Of a stretch of DNA of 64,000 bases, positions 1-9,209 are shown one piece after another. The stretch is taken from the NCBI RefSeq assembly GCF_028993555.1, contig NZ_CP118610.1, positions 3,591,001 through 3,655,000 of the forward strand, written 5' to 3'. A model generated the notes under the pieces. It had not been told where the DNA came from. It worked only from the letters and a program-made list of their open reading frames with translations, and did no database searches. This DNA is from Ensifer adhaerens (GTDB lineage: Bacteria > Pseudomonadota > Alphaproteobacteria > Rhizobiales > Rhizobiaceae). The translations under genes were made by a program, and so were the position numbers. Each line of letters opens with the position of its first letter. The first letter of the stretch is position 1.

Positions 1-39
1 CCGATTGTTCTGAATTCTCAAGGGGCTGTGGCAAGATAC

Positions 40-522
40 ATGTTTGAACGCTTACGGACGTTTCTCGACGGCCTGACCGGCCCGGCGACGCGGATAGAGC
101 GCGGCGATCCGCGCGTGGCCGTCATCGCCCTCTGTTTCCAGGTGATGGAGGCCGACGGCCGGATCCTCGCGTCCGAACGGCGCAAAATGCGCTCGGTTGT
201 CAAGAAGCACTACAAGCTCGATGACGCCTCCCTTGCCGCACTGATCGAAGCGGGCGAGACGGCGGAAAGCGAAGCGATCGACTACTACCAGTTTACCGCC
301 GAACTCAAACGCCACCTCTCGGAAGAGCAGCGCATCGAACTGGTCGGAATGCTCTGGGATGTCGTCTACGCCGACGGCGAGCGCAGCGAGATGGAAGACC
401 ACGTGATCTGGCGCATCGCCGATCTGCTCGGCGTCTCCGGTCGCGACCGGGTGCTGCAGCGGCAGGAGGCTGCGGCGAGAAGCGACACCGTCGAGGACGC
501 CGAGCCGCAACAGGAAAACTGA
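40..522 (+). CDS. TerB-family tellurite-resistance-like protein
   Basis: This is a 160-residue acidic, all-helical protein of the TerB type. Two acidic loops containing ADGRI and ADGER, each followed by a helix, match the paired acidic motifs of the TerB fold that are thought to bind metal. The family is named for tellurite resistance but its stand-alone members have no proven reaction. I chose the ATG at 40 (protein begins MFERLRTFL) over the GTG at 28; an AGGGG lies at 21-25, not ideally spaced for either. The next gene starts one base after its stop, so the two are probably co-transcribed. The upstream neighbour lies outside the window. Confidence 0.75.
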   Translation: MFERLRTFLDGLTGPATRIERGDPRVAVIALCFQVMEADGRILASERRKMRSVVKKHYKLDDASLAALIEAGETAESEAIDYYQFTAELKRHLSEEQRIELVGMLWDVVYADGERSEMEDHVIWRIADLLGVSGRDRVLQRQEAAARSDTVEDAEPQQEN

Positions 523-523
523 A

Positions 524-1264
524 ATGCCGATGCCCGACGCAAGCTCCCGAAAACCAGTCCTGATCGTGCTGCATCAGGAGCGGTCGAGTGCCGGCCGTGT
601 CGGCCAGATTCTGGAGCAGAAGGGCTTTCGGCTCGACATCCGCCGGCCGGCACTGGGTGACGAGCTGCCACCGACCCTGGAACATCACAGTGGCACGATC
701 ATCTTCGGCGGCCCGATGAGCGCCAATGACGAGGAAGAGTTCGTTCGCCGCGAGATCGACTGGCTTTCGGTCCCGCTCAAGGAGAACAAGCCCTATCTCG
801 GCATCTGCCTCGGCGCCCAGATGCTGGCGCGCAATCTCGGTGGCTCCGTGGCGCCTCACCATCAGGGCATGACCGAGATCGGCTGGTACCCGCTGGTCGC
901 AACCGAAGCCGGCAGGGCGCTGATGGACTGGCCGGCCATGGTCTACCATTTTCACCGCGAAGGTTTCGACCTGCCTACCGGCGCCGAACTGCTGGCGACG
1001 GGTGATACCTACCCCAACCAGGCCTTCCGCTATGGCGACAATGCCTGGGGCATTCAGTTCCATGGCGAACTGACCCGCGCGATGATGCACCGCTGGGTCG
1101 TGCACGGCGCGCACCGCTTCGAGATGCCCGGTGCCCAGGTGGGCAAGGCGCATCTCGATGGCCGCATGCAGCACGACGGACCACTGCGCACCTGGATGGA
1201 AAACTTCCTAGAACTGATCTTCCTGCGCGACGAGCGGCCGAAGGCAATTCCAGGAAAAGGGTGA
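524..1264 (+). CDS. class I glutamine amidotransferase (GMP synthase-like GATase domain protein)
   Basis: A stand-alone class I glutamine amidotransferase of 246 residues. The nucleophile elbow GICLGAQM places the catalytic cysteine at residue 95, and the FHGEL motif supplies His180 and Glu182, so the triad is complete. A GGPMSAND loop near residue 62 is typical of stand-alone GATases. Such proteins release ammonia from glutamine or hydrolyse gamma-glutamyl substrates; the acceptor here is unknown because no synthetase domain is attached. It starts one base after the TerB-like gene stops, suggesting a two-gene operon. The end is followed by a convergent MFS gene. Confidence 0.85.
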   Translation: MPMPDASSRKPVLIVLHQERSSAGRVGQILEQKGFRLDIRRPALGDELPPTLEHHSGTIIFGGPMSANDEEEFVRREIDWLSVPLKENKPYLGICLGAQMLARNLGGSVAPHHQGMTEIGWYPLVATEAGRALMDWPAMVYHFHREGFDLPTGAELLATGDTYPNQAFRYGDNAWGIQFHGELTRAMMHRWVVHGAHRFEMPGAQVGKAHLDGRMQHDGPLRTWMENFLELIFLRDERPKAIPGKG

Positions 1265-1323
1265 AGCGGTCTTCCGTTGGGGCGGCTTTGTTCAAAAGAA
1301 CAGCCTGACGGTCCGTAACCCGC

Positions 1324-2565
1324 CTACTTGTGGTGGTCGGGCACGTCCAGCGTGTCGATCTTGCGCAATTGCGGGAAACCAAGAGCCCAGAGCCCGGACA
1401 CGAGCAGCGTGCCCATGCCGCCGAAGGCCACCGCAAAGACCGCGCCGAAACCGGACGCCATCATGCCGGCGCGGAATTCGCCGAGCTCGTTCGACGCGCC
1501 GATGAAGACCATGTTGACGGCATTGACGCGGCCGCGCAGCTCATCCGGCGTCCAGAGGGTGATCAGGATTTCGCGCACATAGACCGAGATCATATCGGCA
1601 GCGCCCATGACGACGAGCGCAGCTATCGAGATCCACGGCGTCGCCGAAAGGCCGAAGATAACAGTACCGAGCCCAAAGAGCGCGACACCGATGAACATGT
1701 AGAAGCCGGCGCGATGGCGGATCGGATGTGCCGCCAGCCAGACGGCCATGCTGACGGCACCGATGCCGGGAGCGGCGCGCAGGAGGCCGAGACCCCAGGG
1801 ACCCAGATCGAGAATATCGCGGGCAAAGACCGGCATCAGCGCCACCGCACCGCCAAGCAGTACGGCGAAGAGATCGAGCGATATCGCGCCCAGAACCACC
1901 TTCTCCGCCTTGATGTAGCGGAAACCGGCGGTGATCGTCTCCCAGCTCTGGGCGGAGGCCTGCGTACGGGTCGCCGGCTTCGGGATGGCAAAGACCATCA
2001 GCGCGGATGCCAGGAAGAAGCAGACGCCGACAGCATAGGGAACGACAGCACCGAGCGCGTAGATCAGGCCGCCCGCGACCGGGCCGACGATCATCGCGGT
2101 CTGCCAGGACGTCGAATTCCAGGCGATCGCGTTGGGCAGGTCTTCCGGCGGCACGAGGTTGGGCGCCAATGACTGGGACGCCGGCGCCAGGAAGGCGCGC
2201 TCGATGCCGAAGACGACCAGGATGGCGTAGACTGGCCAGGGCGAAAACAGTCCGGATACCGTCAGCAACAGCAGTGCCGTCGCGCAGAGCGTGCTGACGA
2301 CCATGCAGATCCCCATGATCATGCGCCGGTTGTAGCGGTCCGCGGCCGAGCCTGTGACGAGGATCAGCACCAGAGACGGCAGAAACTGGAAGAGGCCGAT
2401 CAGACCGAGATCGAAAGGGTCGCGCGTAAGGTCATAGATCTGCCAGCCGACGGCGACAGAAATGATCTGGATTGCGAAGTAAGCGAGGAACCGAGAGAAG
2501 AAATAGCGGCGATAGCCGACATGCCGAAAGGCGGCAAAACGGTGCGAGGCATGAACGGCGGACAT
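1324..2565 (-). CDS. MFS transporter, EntS-like (MFS_3 type)
   Basis: A 413-residue integral membrane protein with about twelve hydrophobic segments. A loop with GSAADRYNRR (around residues 73-82) fits the conserved cytoplasmic loop 2-3 of the major facilitator superfamily, and RGRVNAVN late in the protein is typical of the EntS/MFS_3 branch that exports siderophores and drugs. The substrate cannot be read from sequence. The start is supported by an AGGAG about nine bases upstream on the minus strand. It is convergent with the amidotransferase and divergent from the yggT gene. Confidence 0.85.
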   Translation of the reverse strand: MSAVHASHRFAAFRHVGYRRYFFSRFLAYFAIQIISVAVGWQIYDLTRDPFDLGLIGLFQFLPSLVLILVTGSAADRYNRRMIMGICMVVSTLCATALLLLTVSGLFSPWPVYAILVVFGIERAFLAPASQSLAPNLVPPEDLPNAIAWNSTSWQTAMIVGPVAGGLIYALGAVVPYAVGVCFFLASALMVFAIPKPATRTQASAQSWETITAGFRYIKAEKVVLGAISLDLFAVLLGGAVALMPVFARDILDLGPWGLGLLRAAPGIGAVSMAVWLAAHPIRHRAGFYMFIGVALFGLGTVIFGLSATPWISIAALVVMGAADMISVYVREILITLWTPDELRGRVNAVNMVFIGASNELGEFRAGMMASGFGAVFAVAFGGMGTLLVSGLWALGFPQLRKIDTLDVPDHHK

Positions 2566-2699
2566 GCGGAAGGGGCTCCTGGTGAGACTCGGTCGTCATG
2601 CGCTCCCATGTTAAACATGATCGCGCCCGACAAACCGGCGTACTTGCTCGTTTAGGTCTCAATGTCTACATGTCTGTCAATAACGATTTGGAGACCGGC

Positions 2700-2993
2700 A
2701 TGCTTGCTGTCATCGGCACCTTGAACTTCATCATCAACATCGCGTGGTTTCTGGTCATCGCGTCGGCCATCTTTTCCTGGCTCTACGCGTTCAACGTCAT
2801 CAACGTGAACAACCAGGCGATCAACATGATCGGCCGTTCGCTCTACCAGCTGACGGAGCCGCTCTATCGCCCGATCCGCCGCGTCCTGCCCGACATGGGC
2901 GGCGTGGACCTGTCGCCTCTCGTCGTGCTGGTGATCCTCTATTTCATCCAGCTGTTCCTGAACACGACGATCGCACAGGCACTGCTTGGCTAA
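2700..2993 (+). CDS. YggT family membrane protein
   Basis: A 97-residue protein with two hydrophobic segments (about residues 5-27 and 70-92) around the conserved YggT core, including SLYQLTEPLYRPIRRVLPDM. YggT proteins are small inner-membrane proteins of uncertain role, often encoded beside DUF167 (YggU) genes, as here. The ATG at 2700 is preferred over upstream codons because GGAGA at 2690-2694 is ideally spaced and the resulting length matches the family. Its stop is three bases before the DUF167 start. Confidence 0.9.
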   Translation: MLAVIGTLNFIINIAWFLVIASAIFSWLYAFNVINVNNQAINMIGRSLYQLTEPLYRPIRRVLPDMGGVDLSPLVVLVILYFIQLFLNTTIAQALLG

Positions 2994-2996
2994 ACG

Positions 2997-3314
2997 ATGG
3001 CCAATCCGGCCTTCACCGCGCATGGCGACCACGTTCGCCTGACGGTGCGCTTGACGCCAAACGGCGGTCGCGATGCCATTGATGGCTTGGAAGCGGCCGC
3101 CGACGGAGAAGAACATCTGAAAGTGCGCGTCAGCGCAGTTCCGGAAAAAGGCAAGGCCAACCAGGCGCTGATTGTCCTTCTTTCCAAGAAGCTCGGGCTC
3201 GCAAAGAGCAAGCTTTCCCTCCTTTCAGGCGAAACGCAGCGCAAAAAAATCCTCCGGATCGATGGCGACCCGGAGGACATATTGAGGCGACTTGCGGACC
3301 TTGTCGGCCGTTAA
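2997..3314 (+). CDS. DUF167 (YggU) family protein
   Basis: A 105-residue DUF167 protein. The family signature is visible: RLTPNGGRDAI near the N-terminus, then LKVRVSAVPEKGKANQALI and the basic LSGETQRKK segment. The family is widely conserved and structurally known but has no assigned reaction. It follows yggT by three bases, the usual pairing in proteobacteria, and converges on the pyrophosphatase gene, whose stop lies only two bases away. Confidence 0.9.
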   Translation: MANPAFTAHGDHVRLTVRLTPNGGRDAIDGLEAAADGEEHLKVRVSAVPEKGKANQALIVLLSKKLGLAKSKLSLLSGETQRKKILRIDGDPEDILRRLADLVGR

Positions 3315-3316
3315 GC

Positions 3317-3850
3317 TTACTTGGCGCCCTTGGCGCGCTCGACGGCTTCCTTGATCAGCTGCCGCGCGACGGAAGCATCCTTCCAGCCGAAGATCTTCAC
3401 CCACTTGCCGGGCTCCAGATCCTTGTAGTGCTCGAAGAAGTGCTCGATCTGCTTGAGCGTGATTTCCGGTAGATCGGTGTATTCATGCACCTTGTCGTAA
3501 CGCTGGGTCAGATGGCCGGACGGAACGGCGATGATCTTTTCGTCCTTGCCGGAGTTGTCTTCCATCATCATCACGCCGATCGGGCGGACGTTGATGACGC
3601 AGCCCGGAACCAGCGGACGGGTGTTGCAGATCAGAACGTCGATCGGGTCGCCGTCATCAGACAGCGTGTGCGGCACGAAGCCGTAGTTACCCGGATAGGT
3701 CATCGGCGTGTAAAGGAAACGGTCGACGACCAGCGTGCCGGCTTCCTTGTCCATCTCGTACTTGATCGGATGGCCGCCGACCGGAACTTCAACGATGACG
3801 TTGACATCTTCTGGTGGATTCTTTCCGATGGAAATCGCGTCGATGCGCAT
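3317..3850 (-). CDS. ppa: inorganic pyrophosphatase
   Basis: A soluble family I inorganic pyrophosphatase of 177 residues that hydrolyses pyrophosphate and so pulls biosynthetic reactions forward. The signature D66-G-D-P-I-D71 and the upstream YPGNYGFVP stretch (residues 52-60) contain the conserved metal-binding and active-site residues. The ATG at 3850 has a GGAG about nine bases upstream; the reading frame stays open further upstream, but 177 residues matches the family length and the protein begins normally with [17 protein letters not shown]. It is monocistronic here and convergent with the DUF167 gene. Confidence 0.97.
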   Translation of the reverse strand: MRIDAISIGKNPPEDVNVIVEVPVGGHPIKYEMDKEAGTLVVDRFLYTPMTYPGNYGFVPHTLSDDGDPIDVLICNTRPLVPGCVINVRPIGVMMMEDNSGKDEKIIAVPSGHLTQRYDKVHEYTDLPEITLKQIEHFFEHYKDLEPGKWVKIFGWKDASVARQLIKEAVERAKGAK

Positions 3851-4010
3851 GGATCTACTCCAGGGTCGGTTTGAGAAGTTTGCCCGTCGGATAAAGGGAA
3901 ACATGCCGCGATGCAACATAACTTTCGTCCGTAGCGCAGATTCAACCGGTCGTTTCGTGCCGCCCGAGCGACCGCCACAGGTTCCCAATTCTCGTTCGAG
4001 GGAGTGCAAG

Positions 4011-4607
4011 ATGATCGGAAGGGTTGCAAGCCTGGCGCTGTTGTTGTCCGCCGGGCCGGTGATGGCCAACGAGAGCGTCTACATCGACATCGGCCGCGAC
4101 AAGTGCAAGACGATCGAGGAGGAAGAGGGCATGTATGCGCTCATGACCTGCCCCGGTCATGGCGATTACCCAGTCCGGTTCAAGGAAGCAGACATCCGCC
4201 AGAGCGTCTCGTTCGGCTATCTGAACCAGCGCTATGCCGACGAGGCATTCGAGAGCTTCATCCCGTTCAACCATACCGGCACGACGGTGGAGTGGCGTAT
4301 CGCGAAGGACGGCACGCCGGTCGCGACGATCCTGCGCTGGTTCATCGAAAACACGGACGCCACGGGCGCGTCGGTCCCGGCGCTTCAGGGCCAGGTCCTC
4401 GTCATCTCCAAGGTTGCCGGGAAGGATGATGGCAAGGGCTGCGTTGCCGGCTATGTCGATGCGCTTGCCAATCCTGATCCTAATGCGCTTGCCCGCAAGC
4501 TCGCCGACGAAGTGGCGCCGACCTTCCGCTGCGGCATCGACAAGCCGGCCTATCACGGCACGCGCGGCGACAAGGCCGCCGAACCCAACAATGAGCTGCC
4601 TGAGTAA
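4011..4607 (+). CDS. exported protein of unknown function
   Basis: A 198-residue protein with a likely Sec signal peptide (residues 1-19, cleavage after VMA), so it is probably periplasmic. I do not recognise a catalytic motif. Four cysteines are spread through the mature part (KCKTIEE, MTCPGHG, GCVAGY, FRCGID), which could form disulfides in the periplasm. The start is supported by GAGGGAG about seven bases upstream. The longer open frame upstream crosses the divergent ppa promoter and is unlikely to be translated. It resembles conserved rhizobial hypothetical proteins; no function is claimed. Confidence 0.75.
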   Translation: MIGRVASLALLLSAGPVMANESVYIDIGRDKCKTIEEEEGMYALMTCPGHGDYPVRFKEADIRQSVSFGYLNQRYADEAFESFIPFNHTGTTVEWRIAKDGTPVATILRWFIENTDATGASVPALQGQVLVISKVAGKDDGKGCVAGYVDALANPDPNALARKLADEVAPTFRCGIDKPAYHGTRGDKAAEPNNELPE

Positions 4608-4646
4608 GTCCCTGGTTTCCGTATTGCGACCGGGCCGATACCAGGC

Positions 4647-5153
4647 CTAGTTCCAGGCGAAGCCGACCTTCTTCAGGTGCTTGTCGCCGAAATCTTCCAT
4701 GCCTTCGGCAATGTCCGTGCCACCCGCACCCTGGAAGAACTGGTAGGCGTGCTCGCTGTCCTCGAGGCACCAGACGACGAGACCGCGGCAGCCGAGCGAA
4801 CGCAGCAGGCTCTTCGCCTCGCCGAAAAGGACCCGCCCGAGGCCGATACCCTGATATTCGGGCCTGAGATAGATCTCGTAGATCTCGCCTTCCTGCGGCA
4901 GGGCCTTGGCGCGGCTGAGGCCGAGCGTTGCATAGCCGGCAATGGTTCCGGCGACGTCAACGACGAGCAACGTCGCAGGGCCGCGGGTCGCCTTGCGCCA
5001 CCAGGTCTCGTCGCGGCGGTTGACCATCTGGACGAGCGGACGATGGGGGATGAGACCGCCATAGGCTTGCAACCACGAAACGCGGTGCACATCGGCAATT
5101 GCCGACGCTTCCTGCGGCTCTCCTGGCCGAATCTCTATCGAAACAGTCTTCAT
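4647..5153 (-). CDS. GNAT family N-acetyltransferase
   Basis: A 168-residue GNAT acetyltransferase. Motif A is clear in the segment IYLRPEYQGIGLGRVLF (the Q/R-x-x-G-x-G/A acetyl-CoA loop), preceded by beta strands and followed by the helix AKSLLRSLG. The family transfers acetyl groups to amines of small molecules or proteins; the substrate is unknown. The ATG at 5153 (MKTVSIEIRPG) is preferred to a GTG at 5174. About 100 bases upstream of the start lies a TTAA-N7-TTAA sequence, so cell-cycle control by CtrA is possible. Confidence 0.85.
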   Translation of the reverse strand: MKTVSIEIRPGEPQEASAIADVHRVSWLQAYGGLIPHRPLVQMVNRRDETWWRKATRGPATLLVVDVAGTIAGYATLGLSRAKALPQEGEIYEIYLRPEYQGIGLGRVLFGEAKSLLRSLGCRGLVVWCLEDSEHAYQFFQGAGGTDIAEGMEDFGDKHLKKVGFAWN

Positions 5154-5251
5154 GACTCGCGACTCTAAACGCACACGGGGCGAACAGGAATCCCGCCCGG
5201 TTGCCGGCCAGCGTTAACCCACAGGCAACTTTAACGGCACCCTATGGAAGG

Positions 5252-5266
5252 TTAACGCCTTTTTAA
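5252..5266. promoter_or_regulatory. candidate CtrA-binding site
   Basis: TTAA (5252-5255), seven bases, TTAA (5263-5266) followed by C: this matches the full alphaproteobacterial CtrA site TTAA-N7-TTAAC. Two further TTAAC-like half sites lie just to the left. The only gene it could serve directly is the minus-strand acetyltransferase beginning at 5153. The match is exact but short, so chance is possible. Confidence 0.5.
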
Positions 5267-5303
5267 CTTTATCCGCAAGTCGCCCATCCGTGGCACACAC
5301 AGC

Positions 5304-5333
5304 AAAAAACCCCGGATCGCTCCGGGGTTTTTT
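5304..5333 (-). terminator. rho-independent terminator after typA
   Basis: An inverted repeat CCCCGGA-TCGC-TCCGGGG flanked by six A on the left and six T on the right. Read on the minus strand it is a classic intrinsic terminator 24 bases past the typA stop. The symmetric flanks would also let it work on the plus strand. Confidence 0.9.
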
Positions 5334-5356
5334 CAGGCTCGGCAATGTCAGAAGGC

Positions 5357-7183
5357 TTATGCCGCGCCGGCGGTGCGGGCCTTCTCGAAGCGCTTGCGAT
5401 CGTTCGGATCGAGATGCATCTTGCGCAGACGGATCGACTTCGGCGTCACTTCGACGAGCTCGTCGTCCTGGATCCAGGAGAGCGCGCGCTCAAGCGTCAT
5501 GCGGATCGGCGGCGTCAGACGAACGGCTTCGTCCTTGCCGGCAGCGCGCATGTTGGTGAGCTTCTTGCCCTTGAGAACGTTCACTTCCAGGTCGTTGTCG
5601 CGGGTGTGGATGCCGATGATCATGCCGGCATAAACCTTCTCGCCCGCGTCGATGATCATCGGACCGCGGTCTTCGAGGTTGAACATCGCGTAGGCAACCG
5701 ATTCGCCGGCGTCGTTGGAGAGCAGAACGCCGTTCACGCGGCCACCGATCTCGCCCTTGTAGGGCTGGTAGGCGTGGAACAGGCGGTTCATGATCGCCGT
5801 GCCGCGGGTGTCGGTCAGAAGTTCCGACTGGTAGCCGATCAGGCCACGGGTCGGGGCGAAGAACACCAGACGGACGCGGTTGCCGCCGGACGGACGCAGC
5901 TCGACCATTTCGGCCTTGCGCTCCGACATCTTCTGCACGACGACGCCGGAATGCTCTTCGTCAACGTCGATGACCACTTCTTCGATCGGCTCGAGCAGCT
6001 GGCCGTTGTCATCCTTGTGCATGACGACGCGCGGACGCGAAACGGCAAGCTCGAAGCCTTCGCGGCGCATGGTTTCGATCAGAACCGCAAGCTGCAGTTC
6101 GCCACGGCCCGACACGAAGAACGAATCCTTCTCGGAGGATTCCTCGATCTTCAGCGCGACGTTGCCTTCGGCTTCCTTGAACAGGCGGTCGCGGATGACG
6201 CGGCTCGTGACCTTGTCGCCTTCGGTGCCGGCAAGCGGGCTGTCGTTGACGATGAACGACATGGTGACCGTTGGCGGGTCGATCGGCTGAGCGGTCAGCG
6301 CTTCGGCAACGGACGGATCACAGAACGTGTCGGCGACGGTGCCCTTGGTAAGGCCGGCGATCGCGACGATGTCGCCCGCATGCGCTTCGTCGATCGGCTG
6401 ACGCTCGATGCCGCGGAAGGCGAGGATCTTCGAGATGCGGCCATTTTCGAGCAGCTTGCCATCCTGGCCCAGAACCTTGACGGCCTGGTTCGGCTTCAAC
6501 GTGCCCGAATGGACGCGGCCGGTGATGATGCGACCGAGGAAGGGGTTGGCTTCGAGAATTGTGCCGATCATGCGGAACGGACCGTCAGCGACCGTCGGCT
6601 CCGGCACGTGCTTGAGCACGAGATCGAGCAGCGGCGCCATGCCCTGGTCCTTCGGACCTTCCGGGTTGACGTTCATCCAGCCGTCGCGGCCCGAGCCGTA
6701 GAGGATCGGGAAGTCAAGCTGCTCGTCGGAGGCGTCGAGGTTGGCGAAGAGGTCGAAGACTTCGTTGATGACTTCTTCGTGGCGACCATCCGGACGGTCG
6801 ATCTTGTTGATCGCGACGATCGGCTTCAGGCCGACCTTCAGCGCCTTGCCGACCACGAACTTGGTCTGCGGCATCGGACCTTCGGACGCGTCGACTAGAA
6901 CGATGGCGCCATCCACCATCGACAGGATGCGCTCGACTTCGCCGCCGAAGTCGGCGTGGCCGGGGGTGTCGACGATGTTGATGCGCACGCCATTCCATTC
7001 AACCGAAGTCGCCTTGGCGAGAATGGTGATGCCGCGCTCTTTTTCGATGTCGTTGGAGTCCATGACGCGTTCGGCAACGCGCTGGTTTTCGCGGAACGAG
7101 CCCGACTGCTTCAGGAGCTCGTCAACAAGGGTCGTTTTCCCATGGTCAACGTGCGCGATAATCGCGATGTTACGAATGCTCAT
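5357..7183 (-). CDS. typA: translational GTPase TypA/BipA
   Basis: A 608-residue ribosome-binding GTPase of the elongation-factor family, implicated in ribosome assembly and stress adaptation. The G domain shows G1 AHVDHGKTTL (residues 10-19), G3 DTPGHADFGGEVER and G4 NKIDRPDGR, followed by the domain II/III and the BipA-specific C-terminal region ending near KRFEKART. The ATG at 7183 gives MSIRNIAIIAHVDHGKT and the family-typical length; the frame stays open for a further 144 bases upstream, but that extension has no family resemblance. A strong terminator follows. Confidence 0.97.
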   Translation of the reverse strand: MSIRNIAIIAHVDHGKTTLVDELLKQSGSFRENQRVAERVMDSNDIEKERGITILAKATSVEWNGVRINIVDTPGHADFGGEVERILSMVDGAIVLVDASEGPMPQTKFVVGKALKVGLKPIVAINKIDRPDGRHEEVINEVFDLFANLDASDEQLDFPILYGSGRDGWMNVNPEGPKDQGMAPLLDLVLKHVPEPTVADGPFRMIGTILEANPFLGRIITGRVHSGTLKPNQAVKVLGQDGKLLENGRISKILAFRGIERQPIDEAHAGDIVAIAGLTKGTVADTFCDPSVAEALTAQPIDPPTVTMSFIVNDSPLAGTEGDKVTSRVIRDRLFKEAEGNVALKIEESSEKDSFFVSGRGELQLAVLIETMRREGFELAVSRPRVVMHKDDNGQLLEPIEEVVIDVDEEHSGVVVQKMSERKAEMVELRPSGGNRVRLVFFAPTRGLIGYQSELLTDTRGTAIMNRLFHAYQPYKGEIGGRVNGVLLSNDAGESVAYAMFNLEDRGPMIIDAGEKVYAGMIIGIHTRDNDLEVNVLKGKKLTNMRAAGKDEAVRLTPPIRMTLERALSWIQDDELVEVTPKSIRLRKMHLDPNDRKRFEKARTAGAA

Positions 7184-7382
7184 TTTTCGTCTCGGAGGTT
7201 CAGGGCAAGCCCCGATGGGCCACGCCGCTTTTTCAATGGTCGCGCTCATACAGGTTTTTTTGCGATTGCGAAAGGGGGCGCACGCATCAGCGCCGCGGTC
7301 AAATGCCGGTAGGCCATGGGTTTGCACCCGTCAGGGGGCTCGCGTGAGGGATTTGGAAAGCGATTGGCCACGACCAGATTCG

Positions 7383-8948
7383 TCATGCAATCGCGGCCGG
7401 ATCGAGGGTCACGCGCCAGAGTTCCTGGTCTTGCCGGTCCATCAATCGGACCGTCATCTGCTGCGTCTGACCGTTGATATCGACGATGCCGAAGAACTGC
7501 AGACCGGCCGATGGCGGCAGGTTGCTGTCGATGCCGCCGCCCGAGGCCTTGATGAACCGGACCTCAGGCCCGAAGGTCATGTCGAGCTCCTTCGGCCCAT
7601 AGGTGCCGGAATGAAGCGGGCCGGAAACGAACTCCCAGAACGGTGTGAATTCCTTGAAGGCGGCGCGCGACGGATCGTAGTGGTGCGCAGCCGTGTAATG
7701 CACGTCCGCCGTCAGCCAGACGAGGTTGTCGATGCCGTTGTCACGGATGAAGGCGAGCAGATCGGCGAACTCCAGCTCGCGCCCTTTCGGCACGCCGTTG
7801 TCGCCGTTGGCGATCGCATCCGAGCCGCGCCGGTTGGCGTAATCGTCCCAGACGACGAGCCCGATCGGCATGTCGCAGGCGATCACCTTCCACACCGCAC
7901 GCGAGGCGGCAAGCTCGCGCTTCAGCCAATCCGCCTGACGCCAGCCGAACAGCGTGCCGCCGCCGTCCTCGCCCTGGTTGGCGCCGCGATAGGAGCGCAG
8001 GTCGACGAAGAATACATCGAGCAGCGGGCCGTAGCCGACCTTGCGGAAGATGCGGCCGGGCTGCGTTGCCGGCGTCCGTATCGGCGTCATCTCGTGGAAT
8101 GCCCGGGCGGCTCGCTCCGCATAGACGGCGACATCCTTTTCCGGATAACGCGCATCGTCGCGAAGATCCGTCGAGGCCGACCAGTTGTTCAGCACCTCAT
8201 GGTCGTCCCATTGATAAAAGGTAGGACAGACGGCATTCAGCTGCCGCACGTGATCGTCGAGCAGATTGTATTTCCATTGCCCGCGATATTCCTCGAGCGT
8301 GCGCGCCACGTCGCGCTTCTCGTGGGTCACCACCCGGTTCTTCCAGAGACTGCCATCGCGCAGCGGGATCTCGTCGGGAATAGGATTGTCGGCGTAGATC
8401 GTGTCGCCGGAATGGATGAAGAAATCCGGTTCGTGCTGTCGCATGGTCGAATAGGTCTTCATGCCGACATCGTCGATACCCCAGCCCTGGCCGGCCGTAT
8501 CGCCCGACCAGACGAAACGGACCGAGCGCTTGCGCAGAGGCGCCGTGCGAAAACAGCCGATCACCGGATCGGAGACACGGTTGACGTCGTAGAGATCCGT
8601 GGCGGTGAAGCGGTAGAAAATGTCCTGGTCCGGGAGCAGTCCGTCGAGCGAACATTTCACTGCGCAATCGGTCTGCGGCGTCGCCGTGAGATCGGCAAGG
8701 CGAACCGGATTGGTGAAGCTCTCGGTGGTCGAATACTCGACCGTCACCCGCGACGGCCGATCCACCCGCGTCCAGATCATGCCGGAGGACGTATCGACAT
8801 CGCCCGATTGCACGCCGTGAACAAACTCCGGCCGGCCATAGCCTCGGGCGTAGAAGGGTGTCGCAAGTCCCGATGAAGCCACGAAGCCTGCGGCACCGGC
8901 GGACAGAAGGAAAGAACGCCGGGAAAGCGTCTTGAAGATATCGGTCAA
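7383..8948 (-). CDS. phoD: PhoD-type alkaline phosphatase, Tat-exported, TTG start
   Basis: A 521-residue secreted phosphodiesterase/phosphatase of the PhoD family, expected to release phosphate from organic esters in the periplasm or outside the cell. A twin-arginine signal is present at residues 9-15 (SRRSFLL) followed by a hydrophobic stretch and a cleavage region near ATP. Family motifs include SGDTIYADNP, WDDHEVLNNW and LTADVHYTAAHHYD, which carry metal ligands. No ATG precedes the Tat motif; the start is TTG at 8948 with a perfect GGAGG five bases upstream. A weak Pho-box-like repeat lies about 60 bases upstream. Confidence 0.9.
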   Translation of the reverse strand: MTDIFKTLSRRSFLLSAGAAGFVASSGLATPFYARGYGRPEFVHGVQSGDVDTSSGMIWTRVDRPSRVTVEYSTTESFTNPVRLADLTATPQTDCAVKCSLDGLLPDQDIFYRFTATDLYDVNRVSDPVIGCFRTAPLRKRSVRFVWSGDTAGQGWGIDDVGMKTYSTMRQHEPDFFIHSGDTIYADNPIPDEIPLRDGSLWKNRVVTHEKRDVARTLEEYRGQWKYNLLDDHVRQLNAVCPTFYQWDDHEVLNNWSASTDLRDDARYPEKDVAVYAERAARAFHEMTPIRTPATQPGRIFRKVGYGPLLDVFFVDLRSYRGANQGEDGGGTLFGWRQADWLKRELAASRAVWKVIACDMPIGLVVWDDYANRRGSDAIANGDNGVPKGRELEFADLLAFIRDNGIDNLVWLTADVHYTAAHHYDPSRAAFKEFTPFWEFVSGPLHSGTYGPKELDMTFGPEVRFIKASGGGIDSNLPPSAGLQFFGIVDINGQTQQMTVRLMDRQDQELWRVTLDPAAIA

Positions 8949-9009
8949 ACAGACCTCCGATTCGGCAGCGCAATCGCGCGTGCCGGACCTTTGGTCATGC
9001 CGATGTCAG

Positions 9010-9031
9010 CGACGTAACAGCGGCATGAAAC
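9010..9031 (-). promoter_or_regulatory. weak Pho-box-like direct repeat upstream of phoD
   Basis: On the minus strand two 7-mers spaced 11 bases apart, GTTTCAT and CTGTTAC, each match the PhoB half-site CTGTCAT at five of seven positions. The position upstream of phoD fits phosphate control, but the match is imperfect. Confidence 0.3.
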
Positions 9032-9209
9032 TATTTGAACGGTTTGGCGACAGTTCGGTGAAGGTCGGACTGCCTCGTCGGTCGTCGGAGCCATGGCTTT
9101 CGCCGCCAATGCTGTTATCAAAGAACATGGCTCGGCAGCATTCGTGAATCCGGGCAATGATCCCGCCTCATGCCGCCGCGCGGCAACATCGAAATCGACA
9201 GGTCACATC

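Noticed and set aside
5345..6898. A 517-codon plus-strand frame opposite typA
   Set aside because: Shadow of typA; no ribosome-binding site and no motifs.
6741..8876. A 711-codon plus-strand frame opposite the start of typA and phoD
   Set aside because: It runs through two clear minus-strand genes and an intergenic region; no family resemblance.
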